A stretch of 64,000 nucleotides of DNA from an uncultured Blautia sp. (GCA_900540785.1 UQHF01000001.1:1-64000); one strand, 5' to 3'. Positions 16,229-25,127 are shown, counted from the stretch's first letter. A program made the numbers and translations. Notes: generated by a model not told the origin, from the letters alone.

Positions 16229-17056
16229 TTATTTTTTCTCCCGTTCTTTGATAAGCTCGCTTGGAAGGATTCCATATCGTTTCCGAAAGTCCCTTGCAAA
16301 GCCTCTGCTGCTGCAAAATCCGTTCTCAAGGGCAATGGTGCTTATGGTGTGGTCCGTATTCATAAGCTCCCTGTAAGCATACGCCATACGAATATCCTGC
16401 AGATACGTCTTAAAATTTACTTTTGCATATTTTCGGAACATTCTGGAAAGATATGCCTCAGAATATCCGAACATTGCCGCCAGCTCCGAAAGCTTTAAAT
16501 CCTCTTTGTAATGTTCCCTCATGTATGTGGTAATTTTTGACAAAGCGTCAAGCCTTCTGCTGTATCGCACCTCTCGCTCCCCAACCTCTGTAATGCGATA
16601 GGCGCTCACAAGAAGATACATGATCTCATTATAGACTGCCTTTATCTTAAACGGACATCCAATTTCCTGCTTTTTGTTGACTTCATACAGTTCCCGAATA
16701 CGCCCTGCCAGTTCTTTATTTTTCGGGTGTCCGGTGCTTGCAAACCGGATAAAGCGCTCTGCTGTAAAATAATCCTCAAACTGCTTCAGGGGAATCTGAA
16801 GAACAACCGTCTGATTTTTTTCAGGGGCATGGATTGAATGAATCTCATTGGAATTAATGATGATCAGCTCCCCTGCCTTCAGTGGATATTCCTCCTCATT
16901 CAGAAAAAAACTTAATTTTCCGTCCATAACTGCAAAAATCTCAACCGAAGTATGCCAGTGTTTTTCTCTTACATAATTCCCGCTTCCGCCTTCGAACAGG
17001 AAAAGCTTAAAGGGCAGCCCTTCATTTGGGATAATAAGTTCATGCTGAAATTCCAT
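16229..17056 (-). CDS. AraC-family transcriptional regulator with cupin sensor domain
   Basis: 275 residues. The N-terminal half is a cupin (HWHTSVEIFAVMDGKLSFFLNEEEYPLKAGELIIINSNEIHSI) that would bind a sugar; the C-terminal 100 residues carry the double AraC HTH (LKLSELAAMFGYSEAYLSRMFRKY, and TISTIALENGFCSSRGFARDFRKRYG). Only 39 bp separate it from the DUF2264 stop, so it is probably co-transcribed with GH88 and DUF2264, and it directly precedes the isomerase/kinase operon. It is the natural activator of both halves of this sugar block. Start ATG has a CAGGAGG ribosome site. Confidence 0.9.
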   Translation of the reverse strand: MEFQHELIIPNEGLPFKLFLFEGGSGNYVREKHWHTSVEIFAVMDGKLSFFLNEEEYPLKAGELIIINSNEIHSIHAPEKNQTVVLQIPLKQFEDYFTAERFIRFASTGHPKNKELAGRIRELYEVNKKQEIGCPFKIKAVYNEIMYLLVSAYRITEVGEREVRYSRRLDALSKITTYMREHYKEDLKLSELAAMFGYSEAYLSRMFRKYAKVNFKTYLQDIRMAYAYRELMNTDHTISTIALENGFCSSRGFARDFRKRYGILPSELIKEREKK

Positions 17057-17095
17057 AATCGCCTCCTGAAAAACAATATTTTTCCACAGAATATT

Positions 17096-18808
17096 TTACC
17101 TGTTTCCTTTTATAGCTTCCACATAAACCCTGATGATGGTACTTCCTTTTCTAATATGAAATCTGATATACGGAAGTAATGTTTTTGGATAAATCAGATT
17201 TGTATTTGCTTCACAATCAATGATGTCTCCAATTCCTTCTCCTTCTAATACTTCTATTTTACTGATTCCATATTCGTTTTCCACACAGGCAATACCGTTT
17301 CTCTTTTCGTGTTCTTTTCCATAATCATTTCCCGGTATAGAAAAACCGCACTCTACTGCATCAATATCACAATCTGACATAATTTTATGTTTCCTGATAT
17401 GCCCCTGTCCGCAAGGCTGCAAAACGGTTTCCACGGAAATGCCTGACATAGGACTCCATTTTGAATAAATACTGTCTTCTCTTATTTCAACTTTTTCACA
17501 TTTCCTTCGTACATAGTACATATTGTCTTTTTCGAATGCCAGCATATTATCCGGCACTGCTTTTTCAAGCAGATAATATGATTTCGGTACTGAAAATCCA
17601 AAATATGTAGAATATGCAAATTTTTCATATTTTTCTGCCGCATGATTCGGCTGAAAACCAACATACTGTCCTGATGTCAAAGCAATTACGTGATTCTTTT
17701 CTACTCTTTGCATGATCATTTTGGGGTGTTTTAAAACCTTGATTCTGTCAAGCTCCGGTAATGGTTCTTCTTTTACTTTCCAGAATGGCGATGTATCCTC
17801 AACCGCCAGTACAATAAAACTTTTCAGTGCCCAATATGGAGAACCAGGTCCGTTATATCCCTCCGCCATATTTAAGTTCGGATAAGCATATCCGATCGTC
17901 AATAAGCCTTCTTTATCAAAAACAGGTTTTTCCCACCAGCTGCGCATATGTCGATTTACAATACCTTTCATAATCCCATAGGAAAATACCTCTACCTCTG
18001 CAAAAGCCGCAGCAGCAAAAAAGGCACATTGTGCAAAACGGTAAGTCAGAGAGCGACCAAATGGCAGCGCTTCTCCGTTCTCAGCAAACCAGTATATAAA
18101 ATCTTCGGCAAACCTTTTGGCTCTTTTTTCAAATTTCCGGCTTCGTTCTGCATCTTTCTCTCTCATGACCTTTACATAAATAAGAGAATAAAAATGCATT
18201 GCAAAAGAAATATAATAATCTCTCTGTTCCGTTTTTCCATCAGAGTACCAGCCATCTCCAAGATAACACTCTTCGATTATATCCAGAGCGGCATCTATGG
18301 CTTCCTGACTGTATCTTGCTCCCACATGTTTTAATCCAAGATTCACAAGTACGCCGAAAAACTGCCAGTTATTTTTTGAATAGGAATACTCATTAATCTG
18401 AAAAAGCCATTCGGCAAAATTTTTCTTTGTTTCTTCTGATAACGGTTCCCAGATTTTTTCCGGAACCAGCAGAAGTCCCAACCCCATCGCAGCCATTTCC
18501 ACAAATGCCTGATGTCCGTCAAACAAATCCCCCCAGTATTCAGGATTGGTTTTATCTGTTCCACTGGCAATTCCTTTCTGGTATATTTCCAGAAAATCCG
18601 TTCTGATACTTCCTTTCCACAGCGGTACTAAGCCCCATAAAATTCTTGCAAATCCTTCCAGGTCAAGTGTTCTGTCGTCGTAATGCGTTTTCGTTTCTCC
18701 CAGATGCAGCAAGGCATTTCCATCGGAATAATATTTTTTTAAAGGTTCACAAATTTCCAGTAAACTGTTTATATAATCCTGCTTTGTTTCAAATCTCCTA
18801 TATTTCAT
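17096..18808 (-). CDS. DUF2264 domain-containing protein, likely alpha/alpha-barrel carbohydrate-active enzyme
   Basis: 570 residues, no signal peptide. The N-terminal 370 residues are helix-rich with repeated aromatic helices (ILWGLVPLWKG, YWGDLFDGHQAFVEMAAMGLGLL, EYSYSKNNWQFFGVLVNLGLKHVG), matching DUF2264; the last 200 are beta-rich. This arrangement of an alpha/alpha toroid plus beta sandwich is shared by many polysaccharide lyases and hydrolases, but DUF2264 itself has no assigned activity that I can name. It follows the GH88 gene by 11 bp in the same operon, so it probably handles the same or a preceding uronate-containing substrate inside the cell. Confidence 0.8.
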   Translation of the reverse strand: MKYRRFETKQDYINSLLEICEPLKKYYSDGNALLHLGETKTHYDDRTLDLEGFARILWGLVPLWKGSIRTDFLEIYQKGIASGTDKTNPEYWGDLFDGHQAFVEMAAMGLGLLLVPEKIWEPLSEETKKNFAEWLFQINEYSYSKNNWQFFGVLVNLGLKHVGARYSQEAIDAALDIIEECYLGDGWYSDGKTEQRDYYISFAMHFYSLIYVKVMREKDAERSRKFEKRAKRFAEDFIYWFAENGEALPFGRSLTYRFAQCAFFAAAAFAEVEVFSYGIMKGIVNRHMRSWWEKPVFDKEGLLTIGYAYPNLNMAEGYNGPGSPYWALKSFIVLAVEDTSPFWKVKEEPLPELDRIKVLKHPKMIMQRVEKNHVIALTSGQYVGFQPNHAAEKYEKFAYSTYFGFSVPKSYYLLEKAVPDNMLAFEKDNMYYVRRKCEKVEIREDSIYSKWSPMSGISVETVLQPCGQGHIRKHKIMSDCDIDAVECGFSIPGNDYGKEHEKRNGIACVENEYGISKIEVLEGEGIGDIIDCEANTNLIYPKTLLPYIRFHIRKGSTIIRVYVEAIKGNR

Positions 18809-18819
18809 ATGATTCCTTT

Positions 18820-19938
18820 CTACCAGACACGGAATTCATTTCCCCGCAATTTGTATAATGCCTCTATAAAATAATAATCTCCGTATATAATCGGTATATG
18901 TCTTCCTTTTTTGTCATGATACCGCTCCGTTCCCATCTGCAAAATGGAATCCTCTTCTAAATCCCAGTTACAGAATTTATCTTCCAGAGCCTTTAGCAGA
19001 TGAACTGCCGCCCTCAGATAAGTTTCCTGCTCCTCTTCGGTCACAGCTTTCGCTAATTCCAGAAGCCCGCTGGCTGCAATGGCTCCGGCCGTGCTGTCAT
19101 AAATAACAGGTTCTGCCGGACTTCGAAAATCACATCTTGGCAGGTAGTCTTCACAAACACTGGATATAAAATAATGCGCAATCCTCTTTGCCGTCTCCAG
19201 ATATTCTTTTTTCTGCGTATATAGATAACTCACAGTAAAACCATACAATCCCCATGCCTGCCCTCTGCTCCATGAAGATCCGACGCCATACCCCTGACCT
19301 CCGATTTCCTGTATTTCTTCTCCTGTTTCCGGATCATATTCCACAATGTGTTTTACACTTCCATCAGCCCTTACATGATGCTTCATCGTCTTATCTGCAT
19401 GACTCATTGCAATATATCGATAACGTGGATCGTTCTTCTCCTCGGAAGCCCAATACAAGAGCGGAATATTCATCATGCAGTCAATAATTGCCCAACCCAC
19501 ATAATCAGAATTCCATGCACGGATATAACCTCCCTTCAGGTTATATCTGGCGGCTAATATATCTGCCGCCAGCAAAGTACGTACTTTTGATTTCTGATTT
19601 CCTGTTACCCGGTAATTCACCCCGCTGGTAATATGGTACATAAACCCTACATCATGATGCAGCCCCTCATATTCCATTAAGGCTTCCTTCAATATTTCTT
19701 CGCTTTCTTCTGCAGTTGCTTTGTAAACCTCATTTTTCGTATCCAGATACATGAGCCACATTAAGCCGCCCCAAAAGCCGTTTGTCCACCAGGAAATATC
19801 TTTTTCTGCAAAATTATCGTGAACCCCGTCGATTGTAGTATAAGGCAGCTTAAATCTTGAACGTGCTGCTACTGTCTGTAATTTGGTGTCTACTTTTTTC
19901 CATATGGTATCTGCCCATTCCTGATATTCTTTTATCAA
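18820..19938 (-). CDS. Glycoside hydrolase family 88, unsaturated glucuronyl hydrolase
   Basis: 372 residues. The two acids known in Bacillus GH88 (Asp88 and Asp149, recalled from the literature) correspond here to D96 in HHDVGF and D153 in IIDCMMN; the SSWSRGQAWGLYGF and DSTAGAIAASGLLEL motifs also fit. The enzyme removes the 4,5-unsaturated uronic acid left at the end of lyase products from glycosaminoglycans or similar polymers, in the cytoplasm. I start at TTG 19938, preceded by a GGAGGG ribosome site at good spacing; the longer frame has none. First gene of the operon, followed by DUF2264. Confidence 0.88.
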   Translation of the reverse strand: MIKEYQEWADTIWKKVDTKLQTVAARSRFKLPYTTIDGVHDNFAEKDISWWTNGFWGGLMWLMYLDTKNEVYKATAEESEEILKEALMEYEGLHHDVGFMYHITSGVNYRVTGNQKSKVRTLLAADILAARYNLKGGYIRAWNSDYVGWAIIDCMMNIPLLYWASEEKNDPRYRYIAMSHADKTMKHHVRADGSVKHIVEYDPETGEEIQEIGGQGYGVGSSWSRGQAWGLYGFTVSYLYTQKKEYLETAKRIAHYFISSVCEDYLPRCDFRSPAEPVIYDSTAGAIAASGLLELAKAVTEEEQETYLRAAVHLLKALEDKFCNWDLEEDSILQMGTERYHDKKGRHIPIIYGDYYFIEALYKLRGNEFRVW

Positions 19939-19961
19939 ATCCGTCCCTCCTGCTTTAGACA

Positions 19962-19987
19962 GTGACAAAAACATCTGATTTTGTCAC
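19962..19987. promoter_or_regulatory. Inverted repeat in the GH88 leader
   Basis: GTGACAAAA and TTTTGTCAC form a perfect 9-bp inverted repeat with an 8-bp centre, 24 bp before the GH88 start. It has the look of an operator or a leader hairpin; AraC-family sites are more often direct repeats, so a different regulator or RNA structure is possible. Confidence 0.6.
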
Positions 19988-20013
19988 AAAATTCCTCAAA
20001 TATATCTGTAAAT

Positions 20014-20043
20014 ATTATATAATATCACCTTTCCATTGTTCAA
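20014..20043 (-). promoter_or_regulatory. Candidate promoter of the GH88-DUF2264 operon
   Basis: On the minus strand TTGAAC (20038-20043), 18-bp spacer, TATAAT (20014-20019), about 75 bp before the GH88 start. The inverted repeat 19962-19987 would lie in the transcribed leader. Confidence 0.55.
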
Positions 20044-20136
20044 TATTTTTCTCCCATTTTACAATCCTATCCGTTTTTATTTTCTAATTGCGGCATTCGT
20101 CACAATCTCCTTCTTTCGCCTTTATAGCATAAAATG

Positions 20137-20165
20137 TTGACTTTTTTAAACTGTCTTTATATAAT
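20137..20165 (+). promoter_or_regulatory. Promoter of DUF2284/MATE genes
   Basis: TTGACT (20137-20142), 17-bp spacer, TATAAT (20160-20165), 51 bp before the DUF2284 start. Confidence 0.8.
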
Positions 20166-20216
20166 GACTTTGCTTTTCAATATTATATCTTTTGGTCCGA
20201 CAGGAAAGGAAAAACT

Positions 20217-20780
20217 ATGTCAAATATCAGCTATCAAACCACACGCCACACTGCCTCTGTCCCTGTATCTGAATATGTAGACGGATTTGTAGATGTGGAA
20301 ACATTTCTGGAAGCCTGCAGAGCTTGTCCCAATTATGACAAGCGATGGTCCTGCCCTTCCTATGATTTTCATGTACTGGATTTCTGGAAAAAATATAAAA
20401 CTTTAAATCTTCTTGCTTCAAAGATTACTTTTTCAGAGAAAGCCCTGAACAAAACTTACACCCGTGAGGAGATAAACCATATTCTGGACGAAGTTCTGAT
20501 AAAAGAAAAAGAACGGCTTTCTCTTGAGCTTTTTAAGGAAGAGGAAAAATACCCCGGAAGCATCAGTCTTTCCGCCGGAAGCTGCACAAGATGTACCGTC
20601 TGCTCCCGAGAAAAGGGAGAACCCTGTCTTTTCCCGGATAAAATGCGCTATTCCATTGAATCTCTCGGAGGAAATGTGGGTCTTACTATAGAAAAACTTA
20701 TGGGTCTTCATCTGGAATGGCTGGAGGAAGGACGTCTTCCCCATCACTTTGTCCTTGTATGCGGACTTCTTATTCCATAA
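20217..20780 (+). CDS. DUF2284 predicted metal-binding protein
   Basis: 187 residues with a cysteine-rich pattern: CRACPNYDKRWSCPSYDF in the first third, and CTRCTVCSREKGEPC around residues 123-137. This spacing suits an iron-sulfur or zinc site and fits DUF2284. No membrane segment. It has a GGAAAGGA ribosome site and is followed 30 bp later by the MATE gene. The biochemical role is unknown; paired occurrence with an efflux pump may be accidental. Confidence 0.82.
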   Translation: MSNISYQTTRHTASVPVSEYVDGFVDVETFLEACRACPNYDKRWSCPSYDFHVLDFWKKYKTLNLLASKITFSEKALNKTYTREEINHILDEVLIKEKERLSLELFKEEEKYPGSISLSAGSCTRCTVCSREKGEPCLFPDKMRYSIESLGGNVGLTIEKLMGLHLEWLEEGRLPHHFVLVCGLLIP

Positions 20781-20810
20781 ATGAAAACTACAGATATTTG
20801 AGGTGATACT

Positions 20811-22154
20811 TTGCAGAAACAACAAAATTTAACACAGGGAAAACCGGGAAGAACCCTTCTTTTCTTTGCCCTTCCCATGATTATCGGAAATCTTTTCCAA
20901 CAGTTTTACAATATGGCGGACTCTATTATTGTAGGACAGTTTGCCGGAGAAAACGCCCTCGCTGCTGTGGGAGCATCCTACTCCTTCACAACTGTTTTTA
21001 TTATGATTGCTATAGGAGGCGGAATGGGGGCTTCCGTCCTTACAAGTCAGTACCTCGGAGCAGGCAGATACGGCAAAATGCGTACCTCTGCCTACACCTT
21101 CCTTATTGCTTTCGGCGTAATCAGCGTGATTCTCGCTGTTCTTGGACTTGTATATAATCCTGCAATTCTTCGTGCTTTAAAAACACCGGAAAATATTATG
21201 GACGATGCGCTTTTATATTTGCAGATTTATTTTCTTGGTCTTCCCTTTATGTTTATGTACAACATTTTATCTGCCGACTTTAATGCACTTGGAAAATCAA
21301 ATATTCCCCTTGTGCTTTTGATTTTCTCTTCCATACTGAATATTGTAATGGATCTTCTGATGGTGGGAGGTTTTCACATGGGTGTTGCAGGTGCAGCCAT
21401 TGCAACTGTGATCGCACAGGGAATTTCCGCAGTGCTTTCCCTTATTATTTTCCTCCGTCTGCTGAAAACATATGAAAATGATGAAAAATACGCTGTTTTC
21501 GATAGGAAAATGCTGAAAACCGGAACAAAAATTGCAATTCCTTCGATTGTACAACAGTCCATCGTAAGTATCGGAATGCTGCTTACCCAGTCTTCCGTCA
21601 ACTATTTCGGCTCTTCCGCCCTCGCCGGATATTCTGCGGGAAGCCGCCTGGAATCTCTGGGAATCGTCCCTATGATCGCAACGGGAAACGCCATGTCTCC
21701 CTTTACTGCACAAAATCTTGGTGCAGGAAAAACGGAGCGCGTAAAAGAGGGATACAGAGCTGCTTACCGGATCATTATTTCTTTCGGAATTGTTCTTGCG
21801 CTTGCCTCCCAGCTTCTGTACCGTCCCATTGTCTCTGCTTTTGTAGACCCGGTGCAGTCTCCGGTTGCCTTTGGGACAGGAACAGCTTATTTCCGGTTTG
21901 TGGGAATTTTCTTCTCTTTTTTGGGATTTAAAGCTATCACAGACGGCATTCTCCGTGGTTCCGGTGATGTAAAAGTATATATGCTGGCAAACCTTATCAA
22001 TCTTGCCATTCGCGTATCTGTTGCCAGATTTTTATCGCCCGTTCTCGGCATTCAGGTAATCTGGTATGCCATTCCTCTTGGATGGTTTGTGAATTATCTG
22101 ATTTCTTTTCTCTGGTATCGAACTGGCAACTGGAAAAAGAAAAAGATTCTGTAA
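20811..22154 (+). CDS. MATE family efflux transporter
   Basis: 447 residues and about twelve membrane segments in two homologous halves, each starting with the MATE signature region (ALPMIIGNLFQQFYNMADSIIVGQFAG; IAIPSIVQQSIVSIGMLLTQSSVN). Members expel drugs or metabolites using a Na+ or H+ gradient. The start is TTG with an AGGTGA ribosome site four bases upstream; no closer ATG exists. Probably co-transcribed with DUF2284. Substrate cannot be predicted. Confidence 0.92.
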   Translation: MQKQQNLTQGKPGRTLLFFALPMIIGNLFQQFYNMADSIIVGQFAGENALAAVGASYSFTTVFIMIAIGGGMGASVLTSQYLGAGRYGKMRTSAYTFLIAFGVISVILAVLGLVYNPAILRALKTPENIMDDALLYLQIYFLGLPFMFMYNILSADFNALGKSNIPLVLLIFSSILNIVMDLLMVGGFHMGVAGAAIATVIAQGISAVLSLIIFLRLLKTYENDEKYAVFDRKMLKTGTKIAIPSIVQQSIVSIGMLLTQSSVNYFGSSALAGYSAGSRLESLGIVPMIATGNAMSPFTAQNLGAGKTERVKEGYRAAYRIIISFGIVLALASQLLYRPIVSAFVDPVQSPVAFGTGTAYFRFVGIFFSFLGFKAITDGILRGSGDVKVYMLANLINLAIRVSVARFLSPVLGIQVIWYAIPLGWFVNYLISFLWYRTGNWKKKKIL

Positions 22155-22161
22155 AAAAATA

Positions 22162-22190
22162 TTTACAAGTAGTATTCAAAACTATATAAT
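22162..22190 (+). promoter_or_regulatory. Promoter of the DUF1836 gene
   Basis: TTTACA (22162-22167), 17-bp spacer, TATAAT (22185-22190), 20 bp before the ATG. Confidence 0.8.
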
Positions 22191-22210
22191 AGGGGTTAGA
22201 GGTGATTTAC

Positions 22211-22828
22211 ATGACGATTGACACAAAGAACATGATCAACAGCATTCTGGAAAGCATATCCCGGATAGACTATGTCAAACCGGAAGATTTACCAAATATT
22301 GACCTTTATATGGATCAGGTAACAACTTTTATGGAGGAACAGCTTGCTTCCACAAAACGTTATCCAGATGATAAAATTCTTACCAAGACTATGATCAATA
22401 ATTACGCCAAGAATAAACTTCTTCCCTCCCCTGAGAAAAAGCGTTATTCCAAAGAACATCTGCTGATGCTGATTTTTATTTACTATTTTAAAAATATCCT
22501 GTCCATCAGCGACATTCAGGCGCTTCTGTCCCCTATTACAGAAAAATATTTCAAGTCAGACACAGATAAGGATCTGACCTATATTTACAATGAAGTATTC
22601 AGCATGGAAAAAAGCCAGATTGAATATCTGAAAAAAGATCTTCTGAAACGCTACAATGTAGCCCAGGAAACTTTTGAGGACGCAGATTCCGAAGATAAGG
22701 AATTTCTGAAAAAATTCTCTTTTATCTGCCTTTTAAGTTTTGATGTGTACGTAAAGAAAATGCTGATCGAGCGGCTGATCGACGGTCTGGGAGAAGACGG
22801 GGACAAAAAAGAAAAACATAAAAAATAA
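22211..22828 (+). CDS. DUF1836 domain-containing protein
   Basis: 205 residues, soluble, with the DUF1836 core LTKTMINNYAKNKLLPSPEKKRYSKEHLLMLIFIYYFKNILSI, which looks like a MerR-type winged helix fold lacking an effector domain. DUF1836 proteins are common, poorly studied, putative DNA-binding proteins of Firmicutes. The start is ATG 22211, nine bases inside an alternative GTG, because AGAGGTGA is then properly spaced. It has its own promoter and shares a bidirectional terminator with yerC. Confidence 0.85.
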   Translation: MTIDTKNMINSILESISRIDYVKPEDLPNIDLYMDQVTTFMEEQLASTKRYPDDKILTKTMINNYAKNKLLPSPEKKRYSKEHLLMLIFIYYFKNILSISDIQALLSPITEKYFKSDTDKDLTYIYNEVFSMEKSQIEYLKKDLLKRYNVAQETFEDADSEDKEFLKKFSFICLLSFDVYVKKMLIERLIDGLGEDGDKKEKHKK

Positions 22829-22840
22829 CTCAAAAAGAAG

Positions 22841-22872
22841 AAGGAACAATCAAATTTCGGATTGTTCCTTTT
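22841..22872. terminator. Bidirectional terminator between DUF1836 and yerC
   Basis: AAGGAACAATC pairs with GATTGTTCCTT around an 8-base loop, with A-rich left and T-rich right flanks. It serves both convergent genes. Confidence 0.88.
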
Positions 22873-22882
22873 CCATTTGTAT

Positions 22883-23194
22883 TTATTTATTCTCTTCGTC
22901 TTCTTTATTCTCCGCCATTCTCTCAAATACCATCTCATATCCGTCGTTTCCGTAATTCAGGGAACGGTTCACACGGCTTATGGTAGCTGTGGAAGCGCCT
23001 GTTTTTTCAGAAATATCAAGATATGTGCATTTGTCCATCAGCATCTTTGCAACCTCGAAACGCTGTGATAAAGAGAGAAGCTCATTTATAGTACAAACAT
23101 CTTCGAAAAAAGTGTAGCATTCTTCTTTATTTTTCAGACACAGAATCGCTTCAAATAGGTGGTCTACGGCTTCAGTTCTGATTTTTTTACTCAT
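22883..23194 (-). CDS. YerC/YecD family TrpR-related protein
   Basis: 103 residues with the Trp-repressor-like helix bundle: FEDVCTINELLSLSQRFEVAKMLMDKCTYLDISEKTGASTATISRVNRSL, where the last part is the HTH. Family members in Firmicutes are small DNA-binding proteins of unknown ligand. The start is placed at the second ATG (23194), which has GGAG seven bases upstream; the ATG six bases earlier is too close. Single gene; convergent with DUF1836. Confidence 0.88.
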   Translation of the reverse strand: MSKKIRTEAVDHLFEAILCLKNKEECYTFFEDVCTINELLSLSQRFEVAKMLMDKCTYLDISEKTGASTATISRVNRSLNYGNDGYEMVFERMAENKEDEENK

Positions 23195-23300
23195 ATTCAT
23201 ACTCCTTTGAAATAATATCCAATTAATATATCATTATTTTAACACGTTAAAACATGATAGGCAAGTGTTTTTCAAAAAAGAACAGGAATTTACAGAACTT

Positions 23301-24023
23301 TTATATTTCCACGTTTACATGTCCCTTCAGAGCTTCCACGCTTCTATTCAGAACAAGCTCTTCCGGAAAATCTGCCTCCTCCAGAAGTTTCTCTGCCATA
23401 GAAAATTCACCGATGAGCGTATCAAAATGTGCATCGCTTCCCATGATAACCGGAACGGAATACTCCTTACAAAGCTCCAGCATTTTTAAATCGTTTTCTC
23501 TTGCGTCTCTCCTGAAGCATTTCGGGTCCAGAGAATGGTTGTTAAGCTCCAGAACCTTCCCCTTCTCCTTTGCACCTTCCACAAGCGCACGGTAATCTAC
23601 CGGATACCTTCCGTCATCCGGGTGTCCGATGATATTCACGTATGGATTCTCCATTACGTTTAAATATGCCATTGTATTTTCCCTGATACTTCCCGGCTTA
23701 ATGCACGGTGTATGAAGACTTGCGATAATCACATCCATGCCTTTTAAATCCCGTTCTTCCAGGTCAATATTTCCTTCAAAGTCCATAATATTGACTTCCG
23801 ACCCCAGAAGAAGGCGGATACCGTAAAGCTCTCTTGGAACTGTTTTTAAATTATGGAAATAAAAGCTGTGACATGTCCCCGGCATCTTTGGGGCATGTTC
23901 TGTAATTCCGAGAACAGAAAGACCTTTTTCTGATGCTGCTTTCGCCATTTCTCTTAATGTATTATAAGCGTGTCCACTTGCAATCGTGTGTGTATGTAAA
24001 TCAAGAACGTATTCGTAACTCAT
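23301..24023 (-). CDS. PHP-domain phosphoesterase (YcdX-like)
   Basis: 240 residues. The metal-binding His cluster is visible: DLHTHTIASGHAYNTL (residues 9-24), GITEHAP (39-45), ASLHTP, IGHPDDGRYP and GSDAHF (about 201). This is the PHP phosphatase family with three metal ions, in the YcdX subgroup; members are phosphatases of unclear substrate. No partner gene is obvious. A GGAAAGGAAA ribosome site precedes the ATG. Confidence 0.88.
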   Translation of the reverse strand: MSYEYVLDLHTHTIASGHAYNTLREMAKAASEKGLSVLGITEHAPKMPGTCHSFYFHNLKTVPRELYGIRLLLGSEVNIMDFEGNIDLEERDLKGMDVIIASLHTPCIKPGSIRENTMAYLNVMENPYVNIIGHPDDGRYPVDYRALVEGAKEKGKVLELNNHSLDPKCFRRDARENDLKMLELCKEYSVPVIMGSDAHFDTLIGEFSMAEKLLEEADFPEELVLNRSVEALKGHVNVEI

Positions 24024-24104
24024 AATTTTTCATTTCCTTTCCGGAGAAATCCCCTTTGTTATCAAAATGATTATACGATGTTTCCCCGCGATTGTACAGG
24101 AATT

Positions 24105-24572
24105 TTACAGAACCTTATTTTGCAGATAACACTCCAGAAGATACGAAGGATTTTCATAATACATACTGCTGTTATAATCGTCTATTTTGGGGCTGATAAA
24201 CGAATTATACACCTTAATCAAAGTATCTATTATTTCCTCTCCTTTTTCACGGGAAACCTGTTTAATCAGGCGCTTATATACTTTCCCTATATCCCAGTGA
24301 GAGGGAATTGAATACCCGCATTCTCCCACATTGTCAAAATTTCCCTTTGTGATTTTGCATTCTTCGATAAAATCATCACTTACCCTGTCTATATTATCGC
24401 TGTGATATACGTCCGCAAGGTCATAAATTTTCTCAAGCCTCTTTTTCCCAAGAGCATTTACAACATCTGCTCTTGTATTTTTTGTTTTTCTCCCAATATA
24501 ATCAATCAGGCTGCATGTAAAAAACAGATCATTGTCTTTTCTGCTCTCTCTGCCTGTAGACTGCTCCATCAT
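24105..24572 (-). CDS. Putative antitoxin / partner of the DUF3990 protein
   Basis: 155 residues, soluble. The first 70 residues (NDLFFTCSLIDYIGRKTKNTRADVVNALGKKRLEKIYDLADVYHSDNIDRVSDDFI) are helical and similar in plan to DUF3791, the small protein usually paired with DUF3990; the remaining part has no recognised domain. Its ATG overlaps the toxin stop (ATGA at 24569-24572) and its ribosome site GGAGGTGAG is inside the toxin gene, so translation is coupled. The pairing suggests an antitoxin. Function inferred from context. Confidence 0.6.
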   Translation of the reverse strand: MMEQSTGRESRKDNDLFFTCSLIDYIGRKTKNTRADVVNALGKKRLEKIYDLADVYHSDNIDRVSDDFIEECKITKGNFDNVGECGYSIPSHWDIGKVYKRLIKQVSREKGEEIIDTLIKVYNSFISPKIDDYNSSMYYENPSYLLECYLQNKVL

Positions 24573-25030
24573 CTCACCTCCTCATACCCTCTGTATTCCA
24601 GACATTTTAATGCTTCTTTCGTACAGAAATTTATCTGGTGAGTTGGATACTTAAACTTCGCCAACACCCAGAACTGTTCTCTTGTAATAGCCCCGTCCAC
24701 ATAATCAGAAATATAGTTATAAATCTGATCATTCGCCATAGCACCTATCACAATATCATAATCGTGTTCTTCCCCACTTCTGCAGGCTATAATAAAATCC
24801 AGCCATTCATCTGTCATATCTTTAAAATCTTTTATTTTTAAATCCGAATTCAGTCGTACATCATAAACAGACACAATTTTTGTTTCATATCTCTTTGCCC
24901 ATCTCTGCGCCTGCTCTTTTATCACGGTGCAATAAAATCCCGTACCAAAATCTTTCGTATTTCTTCCCTTTCTGATTTCCGGATGCTCCACAGGAACGTA
25001 TCCTCCGTGGTATACCGTCATTTTCCCCAT
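24569..25030 (-). CDS. DUF3990 protein, ADP-ribosyltransferase-like toxin candidate
   Basis: 153 residues. The YHGG motif at residues 6-9 and KDFGTGFYCT (about 25-34) are typical of DUF3990 and resemble the NAD-binding H/R and following strands of mono-ADP-ribosyltransferases; DIVIGAMANDQIYNYISDYVDG and FCTKEALKCLEYRGYEE complete the fold. Such proteins are proposed as toxins in toxin-antitoxin or defence modules. The gene overlaps its downstream partner by 4 bp, in the order toxin then antitoxin. Catalytic Glu cannot be fixed by eye. Activity is inferred. Confidence 0.75.
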   Translation of the reverse strand: MGKMTVYHGGYVPVEHPEIRKGRNTKDFGTGFYCTVIKEQAQRWAKRYETKIVSVYDVRLNSDLKIKDFKDMTDEWLDFIIACRSGEEHDYDIVIGAMANDQIYNYISDYVDGAITREQFWVLAKFKYPTHQINFCTKEALKCLEYRGYEEVR

Positions 25031-25127
25031 GTTTCCCGCCCCTTTCTATATCTCCGCTTATTTTATCATATCCTTTCCCTGCTGACAAATGCTGAAAATC
25101 TGCTCCCCACAATCCTGTATTTTCAGT

